Notes: generated by a model from the letters alone, not told the origin. A DNA stretch of 64,000 nt from Rhizophagus irregularis (GCF_026210795.1 NC_089455.1:1736001-1800000), one strand, 5' to 3'. Shown: positions 34,848-46,284, counted from the stretch's first letter. Translations and numbers: made by a program.

Positions 34848-36381
34848 ATAAGATTTCTTATAGTACATAGTAAGTGCATAAAGTCTCACATCAGAATTTT
34901 TTAAAAAATGTAAAATTTTAATAAAGTTATATGATAAATACAGATCAAAAAATAATTGGCATAATTAGTAATATATAAAAATTACTAAAAAAGAAAAATA
35001 CGATATATCGCAGATATGAAAAAAATATATTTCAAATCAAAAAATATAAAAAATTATATAAAATTTGTCATTTTTTATAAATAAGTCTATTAATTTTTAG
35101 CTAAATTAACTTGAAATTTTATTATCGCCATTTTCAGAAATATATATAATTCAAATTACCCTATTACATAATATCATTGTGTGTTCTGTACACTCGTAAA
35201 TTATATATCGATTTTTTTATTATATTAGAAGAGCTTCTATTAGTTCTAAAATCTTAATTTTGATATTATATTTCTAAACTCTGTGTGAACTCTCAAACTT
35301 TAGAAAGCATATTATTTTTTTATTATATATTAGAAGAACTTTTAACAGCTCTAAAATCTTAATTTTTATATTTACTTTTCAGTTATATTTATTAAGTCTA
35401 ATAAAATAACATATATCAGAAATTAATTCTGTGCATTTCCTATAAAAATTTTATATTCTTAAAATGTTTTAGTTTTATGGTTAAAATATCTTTATACAGT
35501 AATAATATTCTTAAAATATACTAAAAATTAAACAGACAGGTTATTTAAATAGAATTTTATAATAATAAATTATTTTAAATTATATAAAAAATATACTGAA
35601 TTTTTTGAATTGTAATATTAATAGATATTTAAAATATTCTGATTGGATATGCAAAATATCCTTAAAATTATTTTACCAATAATTTAAGTATGAAATATTT
35701 TGATATTAAATTCGATCAGCAAAAAAATATACTAAATATATACTTAAAAATAAAAATAAAAAATGTTAACGTAATTAGATAATTTTTTTTTATCTGATTT
35801 TTTAATTCCCAATGTGATTTGATTTTATTTGAAGATGTAATTTAATTATCAATGAAATACAATGATATTAAATCGATCAGCAAAAAAATATACTAAATAT
35901 ATACTTAAAATAAAAAAATAAAAAATGCCAGCATTTACACTTTATCATGTGTATATGTATAAATAAATATCAATCTTATTTTATATGCATAAACACATGA
36001 TTGCTTTATAATTGTGTTATGTATGCAAATTGTTTAAATGCAAAATGCCAACATAATTAGATATTTTTTTTTTTTATCTGATGTAATTTGATTTTTTATT
36101 TTTTCCAGTTCATAAGAAACATAATTAGATATTATCTAAAGATGTAATTCAATTTTTTAGTCTTTCAATTCACAAGACAAAAACGTCTAGTGTAATTAGA
36201 TTTTTTTTTTTATATAATGTAGTTTAATTTTTTATTATTTCAAATTTATAAACTAAATTTTTTTTTTCTTTAAAATAAGGGTTTCTCCCTCTTACAATAT
36301 TCATAAGTTATATTATAAAACAAAAAATTTAATCGAAATAAAAACTATTGCCATATTTTTTTTAAAGAAAAAAACAATACA
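34848..36381. repeat. AT-rich stretch with a tandem duplication
   Basis: Two units beginning TGATATTAAA with CGATCAGCAAAAAAATATAC and TAAATATATACTTAAAA start near 35702 and 35862, a period of about 160 bp. Weaker copies of an AATTAGATATTTTTTTTTATCTGATGTAAT block recur to 36230. No gene was seen. Confidence 0.5.
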
Positions 36382-36389
36382 CGTAATAT

Positions 36390-36675
36390 AGGACCCAAAC
36401 AATACTGATACAATCCACATTTAAGTTTGTGTCAAAAGTTGCGTATTACAGAATATTTTTAAAATTTTGTTATCCTACATACCCCTGTTTTTAACACAAC
36501 CAGTGATTCAATTTTAATATAATTTATATCATTAGATTCATTTCAATAAGAGGATTCTAATGATAGTAAAATCGAATTTCTAGCTTCAATATTGATAGAG
36601 GTATATCATAAAATGTATTTTTATTTCAGTACTTAAAGTTTACTTGTAAGTTATATTAGTATTATTTACGGTTCT
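36390..36675. mobile_element. AGGACC-end element, deletion derivative (286 bp)
   Basis: Starts AGGACCCAAACAATACTGAT and ends in the reverse of AGAACCGTAAATAATACTAA. After the left end the sequence jumps to a long match with the right 290 bp of the element at 6820-8799 (CCTACATACCCCTGTTTTTA and following). It is therefore an internal-deletion derivative. The 8-bp flanks (CGTAATAT and GTATATAA) do not match cleanly, so the insertion is older. Confidence 0.7.
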
Positions 36676-37204
36676 GTATATAAAATGAACATTCTTCACA
36701 TATATCATTATAATAAAGTTATTAACCAAATTTTACATTATATTATAAAAAAGATATTACAATATGAAAAAAACTTCAAATAAAAAGTATTCTAAGGGGA
36801 GATAAAGTCTATTTTATGTTTTTATCTTTTATAAAAAAAGCAAAAAGTAAAATTCTTTTTTTCATAGATGATCTTATTGATAATAAACAAAACCCATTAT
36901 ACAATAAGAAAGTTAAAAGTTCAGGTGTGTTGAGGTTTAACATTATTTTATAATATTATATAATAATTAAAATGTAAAATTTAAATCTTCAACGATCTTA
37001 AAAATAACAGTAATGAATTATATTCTAAAAAAGGAAGTAAAGTCTACTTCTTATTTTTACTATTTTTTTCGTTTTATAAAAAGTTTTGATGATACTATCA
37101 CCAACAATCCTAGTAATGAAACTTCAAATGGTACAAATTAAGATTTATTAAAATATAACTCATTTTTTTACTTAATTATTAACTTTTAAATACAGATGTC
37201 AAAA

Positions 37205-37300
37205 ATGATAAAGATAATGGCGTCAATAAAGATAATAGCATTGATAAAGATAATGGTATTAATAAAGATAATGGTATTGATAAAGATAATAATGATGATA
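37205..37300. repeat. 18-bp repeat encoding NKDNG(I) units
   Basis: About five copies of ATTAATAAAGATAATGGT (variants GATAAAG) encode an asparagine-lysine-aspartate repeat inside an exon of the broken gene. Confidence 0.65.
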
Positions 37301-37965
37301 TAAAATAATGATAGTGAAAATAAAAAAGAAAGACTTATTAATAAATTAGGCTCTAATATTTATTATTAACGAATGGCTTAATTCTTTAAAAAAAATGAAG
37401 AAAATGAATATTAGCAGTATAAATTTAAATTCTAACAACAACACAGTGCTGGTAATTAAATAAGAGAACGCTTTAATCTTATATTTGTATTCAGATAACG
37501 AAAAAGGTCAGAAGCCTAAATATCAAGCTCAATATTGCACAAGTATATTTAATTATCAGGTGAAAGTAATAGTAATGGATTATCAAATAATGAAAGGAGC
37601 CAGAAGGTTAAACATTGGGCCCAATATAGAAAAGATAAAAAGAGACTTCATAAAGGAAAATTGTTATCTGTCAAAGAAAATCTGAGATTATTTGAGAGAC
37701 CACCTGAAAAATCATCTACCTATTAAAGAAAATCTAGGATTTGAAAAATTTGAAGAAGTATTATCAGATAACGAAAGTGATGGAAAAAATCATAAAAAGA
37801 ATAAAAAAAAGTATAATCTTGATAACAAAACTGTAAATCTTAGTAAAGATTTACACAAAATATTGCAATTTATTCATAAATTACCAACTTGTCTTTTAAT
37901 TCGTAATTAAAAGAATTTTCTCCCAAAATGAATTGTACAGACAAGCCATTATAAATCACCTAACA

Positions 37966-38185
37966 CAGTGTTGGCATTTGGCCACAGCCAAGAATTTTTT
38001 TGGCCGATTTGGCTGGCCAAAATGGCAAAACGGCTAATGGCCAATCCCGGCCAAATTTTGGCCAAATAACAAAATACTTTTACTTTATTAAGGCTGTATT
38101 GGCATTTGGCCGTGGCTAAAGATTTTTTTGGCCAGTTTAGCTGGCCAAACTAGTCAAACGGCCAAATGGCCAAGTGCTAACACTG
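37966..38185. mobile_element. hAT-type MITE, 220 bp, CAGTGTTGGCA ends
   Basis: The ends CAGTGTTGGCATTTGGCC and CAGTGTTAGCACTTGGCC (reversed) are inverted repeats with many inner GGCCAAA / TTTGGCC motifs. The flanks ACCTAACA (37958-37965) and ACCTAACG (38186-38193) differ by one transition. Confidence 0.85.
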
Positions 38186-38409
38186 ACCTAACGATTCAGA
38201 ATTTTCATTCTTAAAAGACTTTAAACAAATTGACAACTCTGCGAATAATTTAATTTTAACAGATATTACTTACTCAAATCATACTAGAGTTTCATTTATA
38301 GCTAATAATGAAAATAATATTAAATATGTATTACATAAATTAGTAAAAAATATTTTAAATTTTGTCGCAAAAAGTACAAAAAGTCAAATCACTAAAGATA
38401 TCTTGTGAC

Positions 38410-38656
38410 TAGTAAGATTGCCTGCCTAAACCTCTCCAAAATTCTACGATTAGTTTCTCCAAAATTTTACTATAGTTTTATTATAGTTTTAGCAAGGTTT
38501 CAGCAGTTTCGGCATTTATAATAAGTTTCGTCAGATTTCACTTTTTTCCAGAGTTTCGCTAACTTTTTAATAAAACTTTCATATAGTTTCAGCAAAGTTT
38601 CACCATTTTGGCATTTTGCCAACTTGCCAAAACTCCTAGTTTCTCCAGCAACTTTA
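38410..38656 (+). mobile_element. hAT-type MITE, 244-bp family, copy C
   Basis: Same family as 136-379 and 15348-15591, with more divergence (GCCTGCCTAAACCTC start, TTTAGCAAGGTTTCAGCAGT inside) and three extra bases (TAG) at the left end. The flanks CTTGTGAC (38402-38409) and CTTGTAAC (38657-38664) differ by one transition. Confidence 0.8.
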
Positions 38657-39384
38657 CTTGTAACGTAAAGATCTATGCTTTTATGTAGAAGTCTAAAAAT
38701 CATATGTCTGCTTGCAGGCATTCTGTTTTGCAAATCTTAAACGAAATAAAGGAGAAACAATTCATTCACAAGCCAAAAAAAAAATAATAGAAGAATATCC
38801 CAATATAGATCTTGAAGATTTAGATTTAATTCTCCAGATTTTGCCAAGAATATACAGATTATTATAAGTATTTTACGGCAATTGTTTTCTTGGACGTATT
38901 TAAAGAAATCACTTTCACATTTTTCAAAAGTAAAATGAAAATTAGCGCTAATTTTGAAATTTGGCTTAATTTAATGAGAATAGGACAATTGGCTAATTAC
39001 AAGAAAAGTCTAACCATGTGTAAAGAAAGAAAGAAATTTATGAAAGAAGTTAAGCTTGATATTGTTAAAGCATATTTTAGTGAAGTCGATGAAAATTTAA
39101 AGGATTTTATTGCTGATGATGACAAAATGTAGTTTTAATTCATTTATTAATTGTTTCTTTTTCTCTTTTTCATTCTTGTGAAAAAATAATAGATGTACAT
39201 AAAATTTTTATTATAATACTAAAAATGCATCAAACAATTAAATAAATAAATAAAAATTTGCTAAATTTACTTTATTATATAAAATTATATATTATTTATC
39301 AAAAAGAAAATTTATTTTTTGTTTAAAAATAATATAATGTATCAGTTTGTCACAATAAACTTCATATATATAAAACCTGGTACT

Positions 39385-39620
39385 AGGACCCAGAAATATA
39401 TATAAAAGGGTCAGGTTTGAGTTTGCATATTTTGAACTAAAAAAGTCATGAAAATCTTTCCTTTTTTAGATAATTTTTGATAATGCCAGTCAGACTTTTA
39501 TTTCATATTATAGTAACCTTATTTGGCGTTATCATAATTCCAGCCCTGAAAAAATGCGTACAGCTCATAGTAAAAAATTTTTTTCATCACCTGACCCCTA
39601 TATATATATTTCTGGGTCCT
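39385..39620. mobile_element. AGGACC-end element, 236 bp
   Basis: The ends AGGACCCAGAAATATATATA are inverted repeats, continuing into AGGGGTCAGGT at the right (reversed) and AGGGTCAGGT at the left. The flanking 8-bp repeat CTGGTACT (39377-39384 and 39621-39628) is perfect, so the insertion is recent. It has no coding capacity. Confidence 0.9.
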
Positions 39621-39628
39621 CTGGTACT

Positions 39629-40136
39629 TATTCATTATCAATAATTACATGATACCTAAGTTGTATGATGAGAACATCAGTACTAATGCAACTCGAAAAA
39701 AAATTATGATCTCTATTTCTACTAGTCGTTAGAATTCATAATTTCTATAAAAAACAATATAGCATATTGGTAAAAAGTAAATAAAGAAATGAGATTTGTT
39801 TTACCAATTCGTAATAATAGTAAGATAATAAAAAAATTCAGAAGACATTTAGATTACCCTTCATATAAATAATTTGAATTGTGCAATGTATGATTTGTAT
39901 ATATCTTTATTTACATAATGTTAAATTGTTCACTGTGTGCATCTGATTTTAACTGTGAATGTTCTATCACTAAATAAAGTAACATATTATTAATACTCCC
40001 TATGAATTACTTTGATAAGAAATTGTACACATTTTTATATTTTTCTAAAATTTTATAAATATCCATTATGATATTAAAAAATATAATAAAAGAATTTTAA
40101 CAGGGAGAAGGGGAAAAAAAAATCTGATAAAAGAAA
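39629..40136. other. AT-rich non-coding stretch
   Basis: No supported gene or repeat was seen. Confidence 0.4.
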
Positions 40137-41040
40137 ATGCCTGGTTCACAAAAAAAGCCAAGCTAAATTACAAGAATAAAAAAATAAATCCTTTTCAAAA
40201 AATAAAAGAAAAAGAGAAATAGTAAGTGAATACTTTATAACTGCCTAAAGTGATTATTAAGTTTTGCTCTTAATTTTTCAGATATTTTAGATAGTTTTTT
40301 TTTGTTTTTTTTTCTCTATCTTCTATTTTTTTGTTTATCTTTTTTTGGAAGGTTTATTTTAATAAGGATTTGTAAAGTATATAATTTGTATTTAGTTGTT
40401 ATTTGGTTTCTAACTAAAAAATTGGTTTAGGTCAACTCTTTAAATGAAATGATTGAAAATAAAAATAAAGGTAATTATAAATTATTATTATATAAATAAT
40501 ATCATTAATTACTAACATAGTTTATTTAAAAATTATATAATTAAAACGGCAAAAAAATATTTGCTATTGAATTATATCATCAAAAGTTAAACCAAATAAT
40601 AGAAATAAAAAATAAATTAGAAAATGATGTCAAATGTAGAAAATAATTTTGTTAATAAATAAAATTCAATTCTCCTAACTTTTCACATTTCATACAAGTA
40701 ATTTGACAGTCTGCTTTTTTTTCACTTTTTTTTTGATTTTTTACATGAAAGAGTTGTAATAACAGCAGCAACTTATCGATAATTTGGAACGGGTTGAGGT
40801 CTTTTAAGAATAATATATAGAAAACTTGAAAAGGCAGAAATCACGATTAATAGGTAAACTTCATGAATGTGAACTTTTTAGCATCAATATTCTTAACTTT
40901 TTGTTTAAAATTATAGAAAGATTAAGTAGGGCTTCCAAGAAAGTACCAGAAATTTCCAACAGGCACTTGAAGCTGAAGGTCATATTAATGATCTAAATTT
41001 TCAAATACAATCTTTAAAATATCAATTAAATAATAAATAA
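40137..41040 (+). pseudogene. Decayed coiled-coil protein gene
   Basis: ATG at 40137 followed by a basic peptide (MPGSQKKPS) with early TAA codons. From about 40757 a coil-like stretch reads QQQLIDNLERVEVF and, after two stops, YIENLKRQKSRLI. A donor at about 40852 (gtaaac) and an acceptor near 40915 (attatag) lead to a last exon with FQESTRNFQQALEAEGHIND, then LNFQIQSLKYQLNNK and a stop at 41040. Heptad-type spacing of L, I and Q suggests a coiled coil. Stops lie where Q codons (CAA/CAG) would suit. Similar coil text lies at 22672-23112. Function unknown. Confidence 0.4.
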
Positions 41041-41462
41041 ATATTTGTATTTATAAAAATGTTAAATGTTAATTTTTCAAAATTGTGCTACTCCTTTATA
41101 GATATTTGATAAAAAAATTATTTAATTTATTATAATAATGTTGTCTTATAATTATCTTATAATTGTCCTGTAATTTCTGAAAAATCATGATAAAATTAAT
41201 CAGCTTATTTATACTTTATTTGTGCTGGTATAATATAATAAACAAATTACTTTATTGAGTGTTGCTGCTTTTACTCCTGATAAAATCGGTGATTTATTTC
41301 AATAAATTTATCAATTAATTATCTAATATTTTGTATGATAATAAATATAATCTGTATGGCTTTGTATGAACATTACTGACACAATGATGTATAATACTCT
41401 CATAATACAATGTGTGGCTGTAATTATTTATAAAAATGGCTGTACTACTTATAAAATTTTTC

Positions 41463-43231
41463 ATTTTTGATATACCATATTTTTGTTCTTATCGAATTTG
41501 TAAAATTATTAATGGTAATGAAAGGTGATTATCTACTAAAAAAACTCTTAAAAAATATCAAAAAAAGGAAAGAGAAAGTATTGAAAAAATTAATGAACCA
41601 GATACAGAAAGCGAATCAGAAAAGAAAAGCAATAGTAAATCAATTTCAAGTTGTAATGCAGCTGAAAAAAAAAATTCAAAGATGATGAACTAGATAAATC
41701 AGATATAAGTTTAGAAAGTACTAGTTTTTCATATAATGGTCATATTTCTTTAATAATTAAAAGGTATTAATTGTCTTACAAAAAGTAAATCTTACTTTTT
41801 ATTAATTGTAAGTATATAAACTATTATTATTATAGTAATTACTAAAGTCATGTAAATTACAAATCAGAAGGTTATAATTATGGTAATCCAAGTTTTGATA
41901 ACGAAGATTATAACAGGAATAATGATAAGCCAAGTCTTGATAACAAAGATTATGATGAAGAAGATAATAAAGGAGATATAGAAATTAAAAGTAATTGTTC
42001 AAAAACAAGTGAAATTTCGTCATATATTTCTAAAGAGAATGATGAATTGATGGATGATAATAAAAAATTTGAGAAATCTGAGATAACAAAAATGAGCAAC
42101 GGTACAGTTAATATTATGTTGTTGATTGTAATTTTGATAGAATAATAAAATGATATTTATTTTATTTTATTTACAAAAGTACTTTATTCAATATCTGACA
42201 TCGCATTTAACAAAATACTTAATAACTTTAATTCTAACTTGACAATCTATAAGTTGAAAAAAAATTAATAGCATAATTCCTTTTAAATCTCAAAGATATA
42301 ATACTTGCAAAAACAGTTGTGTTGCATTTACATCATTATACGAAAATTTAGTCAATTGCCCTATTTGTGATGAAAATAGGTTTGATAATAATAGTAAACC
42401 TGTAAATAGAACATTTTTTTTCTCATTAAAAGAACATCTAATAATTTAATACAAAAATAAAGAAAGAGCTGAAGAATTACAATATAGAAATACTTATTTT
42501 CAAAATAAAAAAGAAAAGGAATTATATGCTGATATTTTTGATGGACTATGAGTAATTTAATTAAATAAATCATTTTTTTTTAATAACTAATATAAAAATA
42601 TGATAGGTTATATTAAGACTTATTACTCAGAGGCTTTTTTAAAGATAGATAGGATATTGCACTATTTGAGATATGTGATGGATATCAGATTTTTAAACAA
42701 TGGACTGATAATTGTTGAATCATCTTATTAATAAATAATAATCTTAATCCTTTTATTCATGTAAAAAAGAAAATTTATTGGTAACAATAATAATACCAGA
42801 TCCTTGTTCATCAAAGAACTTTAATTCTTTTTTATATCTTCTTGTAAAAGAATTACAGGAACTCGAAGGTAAAGCTAATATTAAAATTTAATAAAATTAT
42901 TTAATTTTGAAATTTTGTTTTATTAAATATTATAGAAGGAGTTCCTTGTATAGATAAATGAACAGATGAACCTTTTATTCTACATGCATATTTATTAACA
43001 TAGACGGATGACATTCCAGCGTTGAGTAAAAGTTTAAATTTATCAGGATATAATTTGTATAAAGTCTATTGCTTTTGCATGTTAAAAGGAATCAGCCATC
43101 AGATTAACAAACATATATACTATTCATTCTCTGCAATTCATAATATAAGAAACTATAATAATACAATCTGTATGGAAAAATTAATTGAAGAAAAAATGAA
43201 TAAAGATCAAAATTATCAATTAAACAATTGA
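41463..43231 (+). pseudogene. KDZ/Plavaka-like transposase pseudogene (5' part)
   Basis: At 41467-41692 a frame different from the ATG-started one reads CSYRICKIINGNER, a TGA, then LSTKKTLKKYQKKERESIE, which matches the zinc-binding N-terminus of this transposase group. An acidic exon follows at about 41866-42104 (NEDYNRNNDKPSLDNKD). Then at 42279-42551 comes the hallmark CKNSCVAFTSLYENLVNCP followed by ICDENRF. Later pieces keep the order DIALFEICDGYQIF, NNNLNPFIHVKKK, IIIPDPCSSKNFNSFL, a HAYLLT block and SLNLSGYNLYKVYCFC with KHIYYSF, ending at 43231. The catalytic C-terminal half is absent. Stops (TAA, TAG, TGA) fall at Q, R or W positions. Family assignment comes from recalled block order. 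Confidence 0.65.
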
Positions 43232-43307
43232 CATACCTTTTCCTATTTTCATATTCATATGTATAACTAAATTTAGTCCAGCATTTACTAAATATAAAAC
43301 CAAATGT

Positions 43308-43730
43308 TTAATAAATCTTTTTAATTTTGTTATCACTTAGTTCTGATGATACTTTTTTTTTCACATTTTTCTGTATAGGATTAGAATATGCAATATGCCT
43401 TTTGGCTGTTTTAGCAATACATTTCTTCAGATGATCATTGCTACATTCAATAGTATTTTTACAAATAATTACTAAGGAGTCACATACAGTGCAATAAATA
43501 TAAAATGAGCATCTTCCAGCTTTAAATTCTCCAGCTTTATATGATCTTTCAATCATTTGATAAATCCATTCTTGGAGAAGTATTTTGAATTATATTCAAG
43601 AAGTTTTTTAAATGGATAATGAACATGAGAACACCATATTTCTGATGTTTTACCACTATACCTATATTGCAGATTGTTTAACGCCTGTACTACTATAGGA
43701 TTTAAATTAGAATAGTTAGTTTTAACCATT
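43308..43730 (-). pseudogene. Fragment with BED-like zinc finger
   Basis: From an ATG near 43730 (MVKTNYSNLNPIVVQALNN) one frame runs to a TGA at about 43558. A one-base shift continues at 43556 with a cysteine/histidine block YCTVCDSLVIICKNTIECSN followed by DHLKKC, ending at 43308. C-x2-C plus H-x3-C spacing resembles BED-type or related fingers found in hAT and KDZ transposases. It faces the KDZ remnant tail to tail. It could be the start of another transposase gene. Confidence 0.45.
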
Positions 43731-43740
43731 TTACAGGTGT

Positions 43741-43830
43741 AATTTATAGCAATTTATAGCAATTTATAGCAATTTCACTGATTTTATTATTGATTTATAG
43801 CTGTTTTAAAGACTTATAGAGTGATTTATA
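43741..43830. repeat. 12-bp repeat AATTTATAGC and variants
   Basis: Three direct copies of GCAATTTATA followed by shorter GATTTATAG units lie immediately upstream of the BED-like fragment. It is a simple tandem repeat. Confidence 0.6.
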
Positions 43831-44082
43831 GTAAGTAAATTATAATAAAATATCAGATTCATTTTTATTCAATTGCTTGGGTGAAAAACAGATTCATATT
43901 TTTTTTGATTCAGCTAAATTATGCACAGCGCCTTCAGCTAAATTTGTATCACATGTGATCTCTAGTTCCCTACCAGTTTCACGACAATTTCAGGATAGTT
44001 TCAGGTACTGGCAAGTTTCTATAAATTACAAGATGATCGGCTAACCAGATTTGAAAAGTTTTATTAATAGCATACACAAGTT

Positions 44083-44467
44083 TAAAGATGTGATATGTAA
44101 TTATTTTTAGAAAATTGTAAGATTGCAATTATTACAACATATATACAACACTTTTGTTGTAATTACAACACAATATTATAATTATTATATAGTATTATAA
44201 TTACTACTAGTATTGTAATTATTATATAGTATTGTAATTATTTTCAATTATACAAATATATATTATAATATATTAATTATTTCTTTTTATGATGATATTT
44301 GTTCTATAAAAACCTATTTTTGTAATTTTTATTTTTCAAAAAGAAAATTTTTGAATAATCATAAGTATTGTAATATTACAACACTTTAACTTTAAAAGTA
44401 ATAATAGGTTGCAACCCTTACTATTACAACACAAAGTAGTAATTATCAATTATATACTACATCTTTA
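44083..44467. mobile_element. hAT-type MITE, 385 bp, TAAAGATGT ends
   Basis: The ends TAAAGATGTGATATGTAATT and TAAAGATGTAGTATATAATT (reversed) are inverted repeats, and the flanks CACAAGTT (44075-44082 and 44468-44475) are identical, giving an 8-bp duplication. The interior has repeats of TTGTAATTATTATATAGTA. No coding capacity. Confidence 0.8.
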
Positions 44468-44749
44468 CACAAGTTAAAAAAAGGAGAGCTTTTCATTAAT
44501 AAGCAATAATTCATTTTACAGATAAAAAAAAAGAATCAATATAAAAACTATTTATTTTTTTTTATTTCGGGTCAATAAAATCACGTAAATGTAGTATAAT
44601 AAGACTTCACTTATAGTGATACTATAATCAATATTGTTTGCATTTTTGTACCTTCATCGAACTATGAAACATTGGTTTGACCATCATTCTTGATTTTGAT
44701 TTTTTGTTTATTCTTATTGCAGTTTAATATGATGTAGCTCCCTTATTGA

Positions 44750-45843
44750 CTATAACCTAGAAAGGTATATTAGGATTAATAACCTTATATAAATAATGTC
44801 TGCACAATTAATCGCCTGTTTACTCAAATTATATTCAGGACTTAATAGTACTGCAAGGCAGTACCCTACGATGTAGAACCCCTTAGAAGTTCGAACTCTC
44901 CAATTAATATCATGCGATAGATCCCTTCGAACCAGAGATCTATCACATAGGCTCTTTTCAAGAACTCTGAAAACAAAAATATAATTTCTTGTAAATGAAG
45001 ACTGCTTATTATCAACCCTGTAACAAATGAGAATAAGTTCATTTTGAATACAAAACTTTTATTGCAATTTTCACGAAATATACAGTTCTTTAAACATCTC
45101 TATGATTATTTCTTCTTCTTCGATTATAACTTCAAAATTTCGTAAATAGCACCTTGCAAGTTTTTGACATTCGGTTTGATTTAGTTCTTTACACAGGATC
45201 TACAGATACTCATAATTAGAACTGAAATATGTGCCTCCTCAGAAATTAAATATATTACCTTAATGATATTTAAAAACAGATTACTAATCTTATCTGGAAT
45301 TGATGCATATGGATACAGCTCACAAAACTCAGCAAAAAGCTCCACCCATAATTCGTCATCAAAATATTCACATAATCTGAGAGGACTTTGTTCTTAAAAT
45401 ATGAATATGTGACTTAAAATTCTGTAAAAGAGGAAAAGCTTAGTTATATCTTCATAACTTATATTACTATATGATACTTACAGTTCTACTGTAGCGCTCA
45501 AAGTAACTTCCATCAACTCACATTTTTTAACCACAACTGCATGATATTCACAACATATCTCAGTGATGTTGATGTCATTTACAACCCATTGGAAAGAGAG
45601 GAATAACAAATAAAAAAATAATTAATATTTCATTCATATCATGTCATGCATTAAAAATGTTTACTCAAATTAAATCTTTGTTCAGGTGCCATTTAGGAAC
45701 ACCAGAACCAGTGAGGTAATCCATAGAATAATTACGGTTTTCTACAATTATATATTCTTCACTAATATTGCAATCAGGAGTAGATGGAGTAGATGGAGAA
45801 TATGGAACATATAACGAAGTTGTTGTCGTTGCAGATGGTGTAA
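44750..45843 (-). pseudogene. Five-exon gene of unknown function with two nonsense codons
   Basis: Exons read leftward: 45843-45665 (threonine/proline-rich start, then GSGVPKWHLNKDLI), 45588-45482 (WVVNDINITEICCEYHAVVV), 45421-45259 (LRLCEYFDDELWVELFAEFC), 45199-45084 (ILCKELNQTECQKLARCYLR) and 45017-44750 (DKSSF-like start, then DRSLVRRDLSHDINWRV and GFYIVGYCLAVLLSP). Introns are 59-76 bp with GT-AG ends and phases match, except that the first acceptor is CAA instead of CAG. A TGA closes exon 1 and a TAA opens exon 3. All three lesions are explained by C-to-T or G-to-A changes. The start is not visible: the first exon begins at an acceptor (tttag), so an upstream exon is missing. No domain was recognised. 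Confidence 0.55.
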
Positions 45844-46284
45844 CTAAAGATATAGAAGATTAATATTAATTAGTGATACATATGGGTTGATTTGTCTACT
45901 CTGCATTAAAAAGAGTTATTGATTGATTTTCACAATTTTTGTTACTCAAAATTGTTTTGTAATACCAAAAAATCATCTGATTGATGATCACTTGACTAAA
46001 TAATAAGTTAAACAAAAATTTACATTTGCGAAACTTAAATTATTAAATGTAAAAAAGCTGTGAAAAAACCTATTTCACTAATAAAAAACCCATTTCTCAT
46101 ATATATGGAATTTTTAACATATATTATTAAAAAGTAAGTATATTTTAATAAAATATAAAGTAAAATAAAAATTTATATAGCCTTAGTAGCTATAAATGTT
46201 TATAAAAGTATAATAAAAATATCATATAAAAGATGGTATCATAATAAATATTTTCAAACAATAAAAATAATTATTTTATTTCAG
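45844..46284. other. AT-rich flank, no gene found
   Basis: The missing first exon of the minus-strand gene should lie here, but no convincing coding segment was found. Confidence 0.3.

Larger units (their letters stand above)
36866..39132 (+). pseudogene. Broken multi-exon gene, unknown function
   Basis: A run of short plus-strand exons with GT-AG borders is visible: about 36868-36924 (DDLIDNKQNPLYNKK), 37083-37130 (FDDTITNNPSNETSN), 37196-37309 (NKDNGIDKDN repeats), 37495 onward (lysine-rich), 38729-38868 (AFCFANLKRNKGETIHSQAK, then IIEEYPNIDLEDLD) and 38890-39132. Phases agree between the second and third pieces. At 37560-37735 the frame with HWAQYRKDKKRLHKGK looks coding but shifts afterwards, and stops occur at 37733 and 38866. 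Two hAT MITEs (37966-38185, 38410-38656) lie inside. No domain was recognised. Confidence 0.45.

Noticed and set aside
37197-37310. CRISPR-like array from regularly repeated GATAATGGT units
   Set aside because: The units are direct adjacent repeats without unique spacers and encode an NKDNG tract. The genome is eukaryotic.
44860-44910. tRNA T-arm suggested by AGTTCGAACTC
   Set aside because: The stem does not pair and the stretch lies within a convincing exon of the minus-strand gene at 44750-45843.
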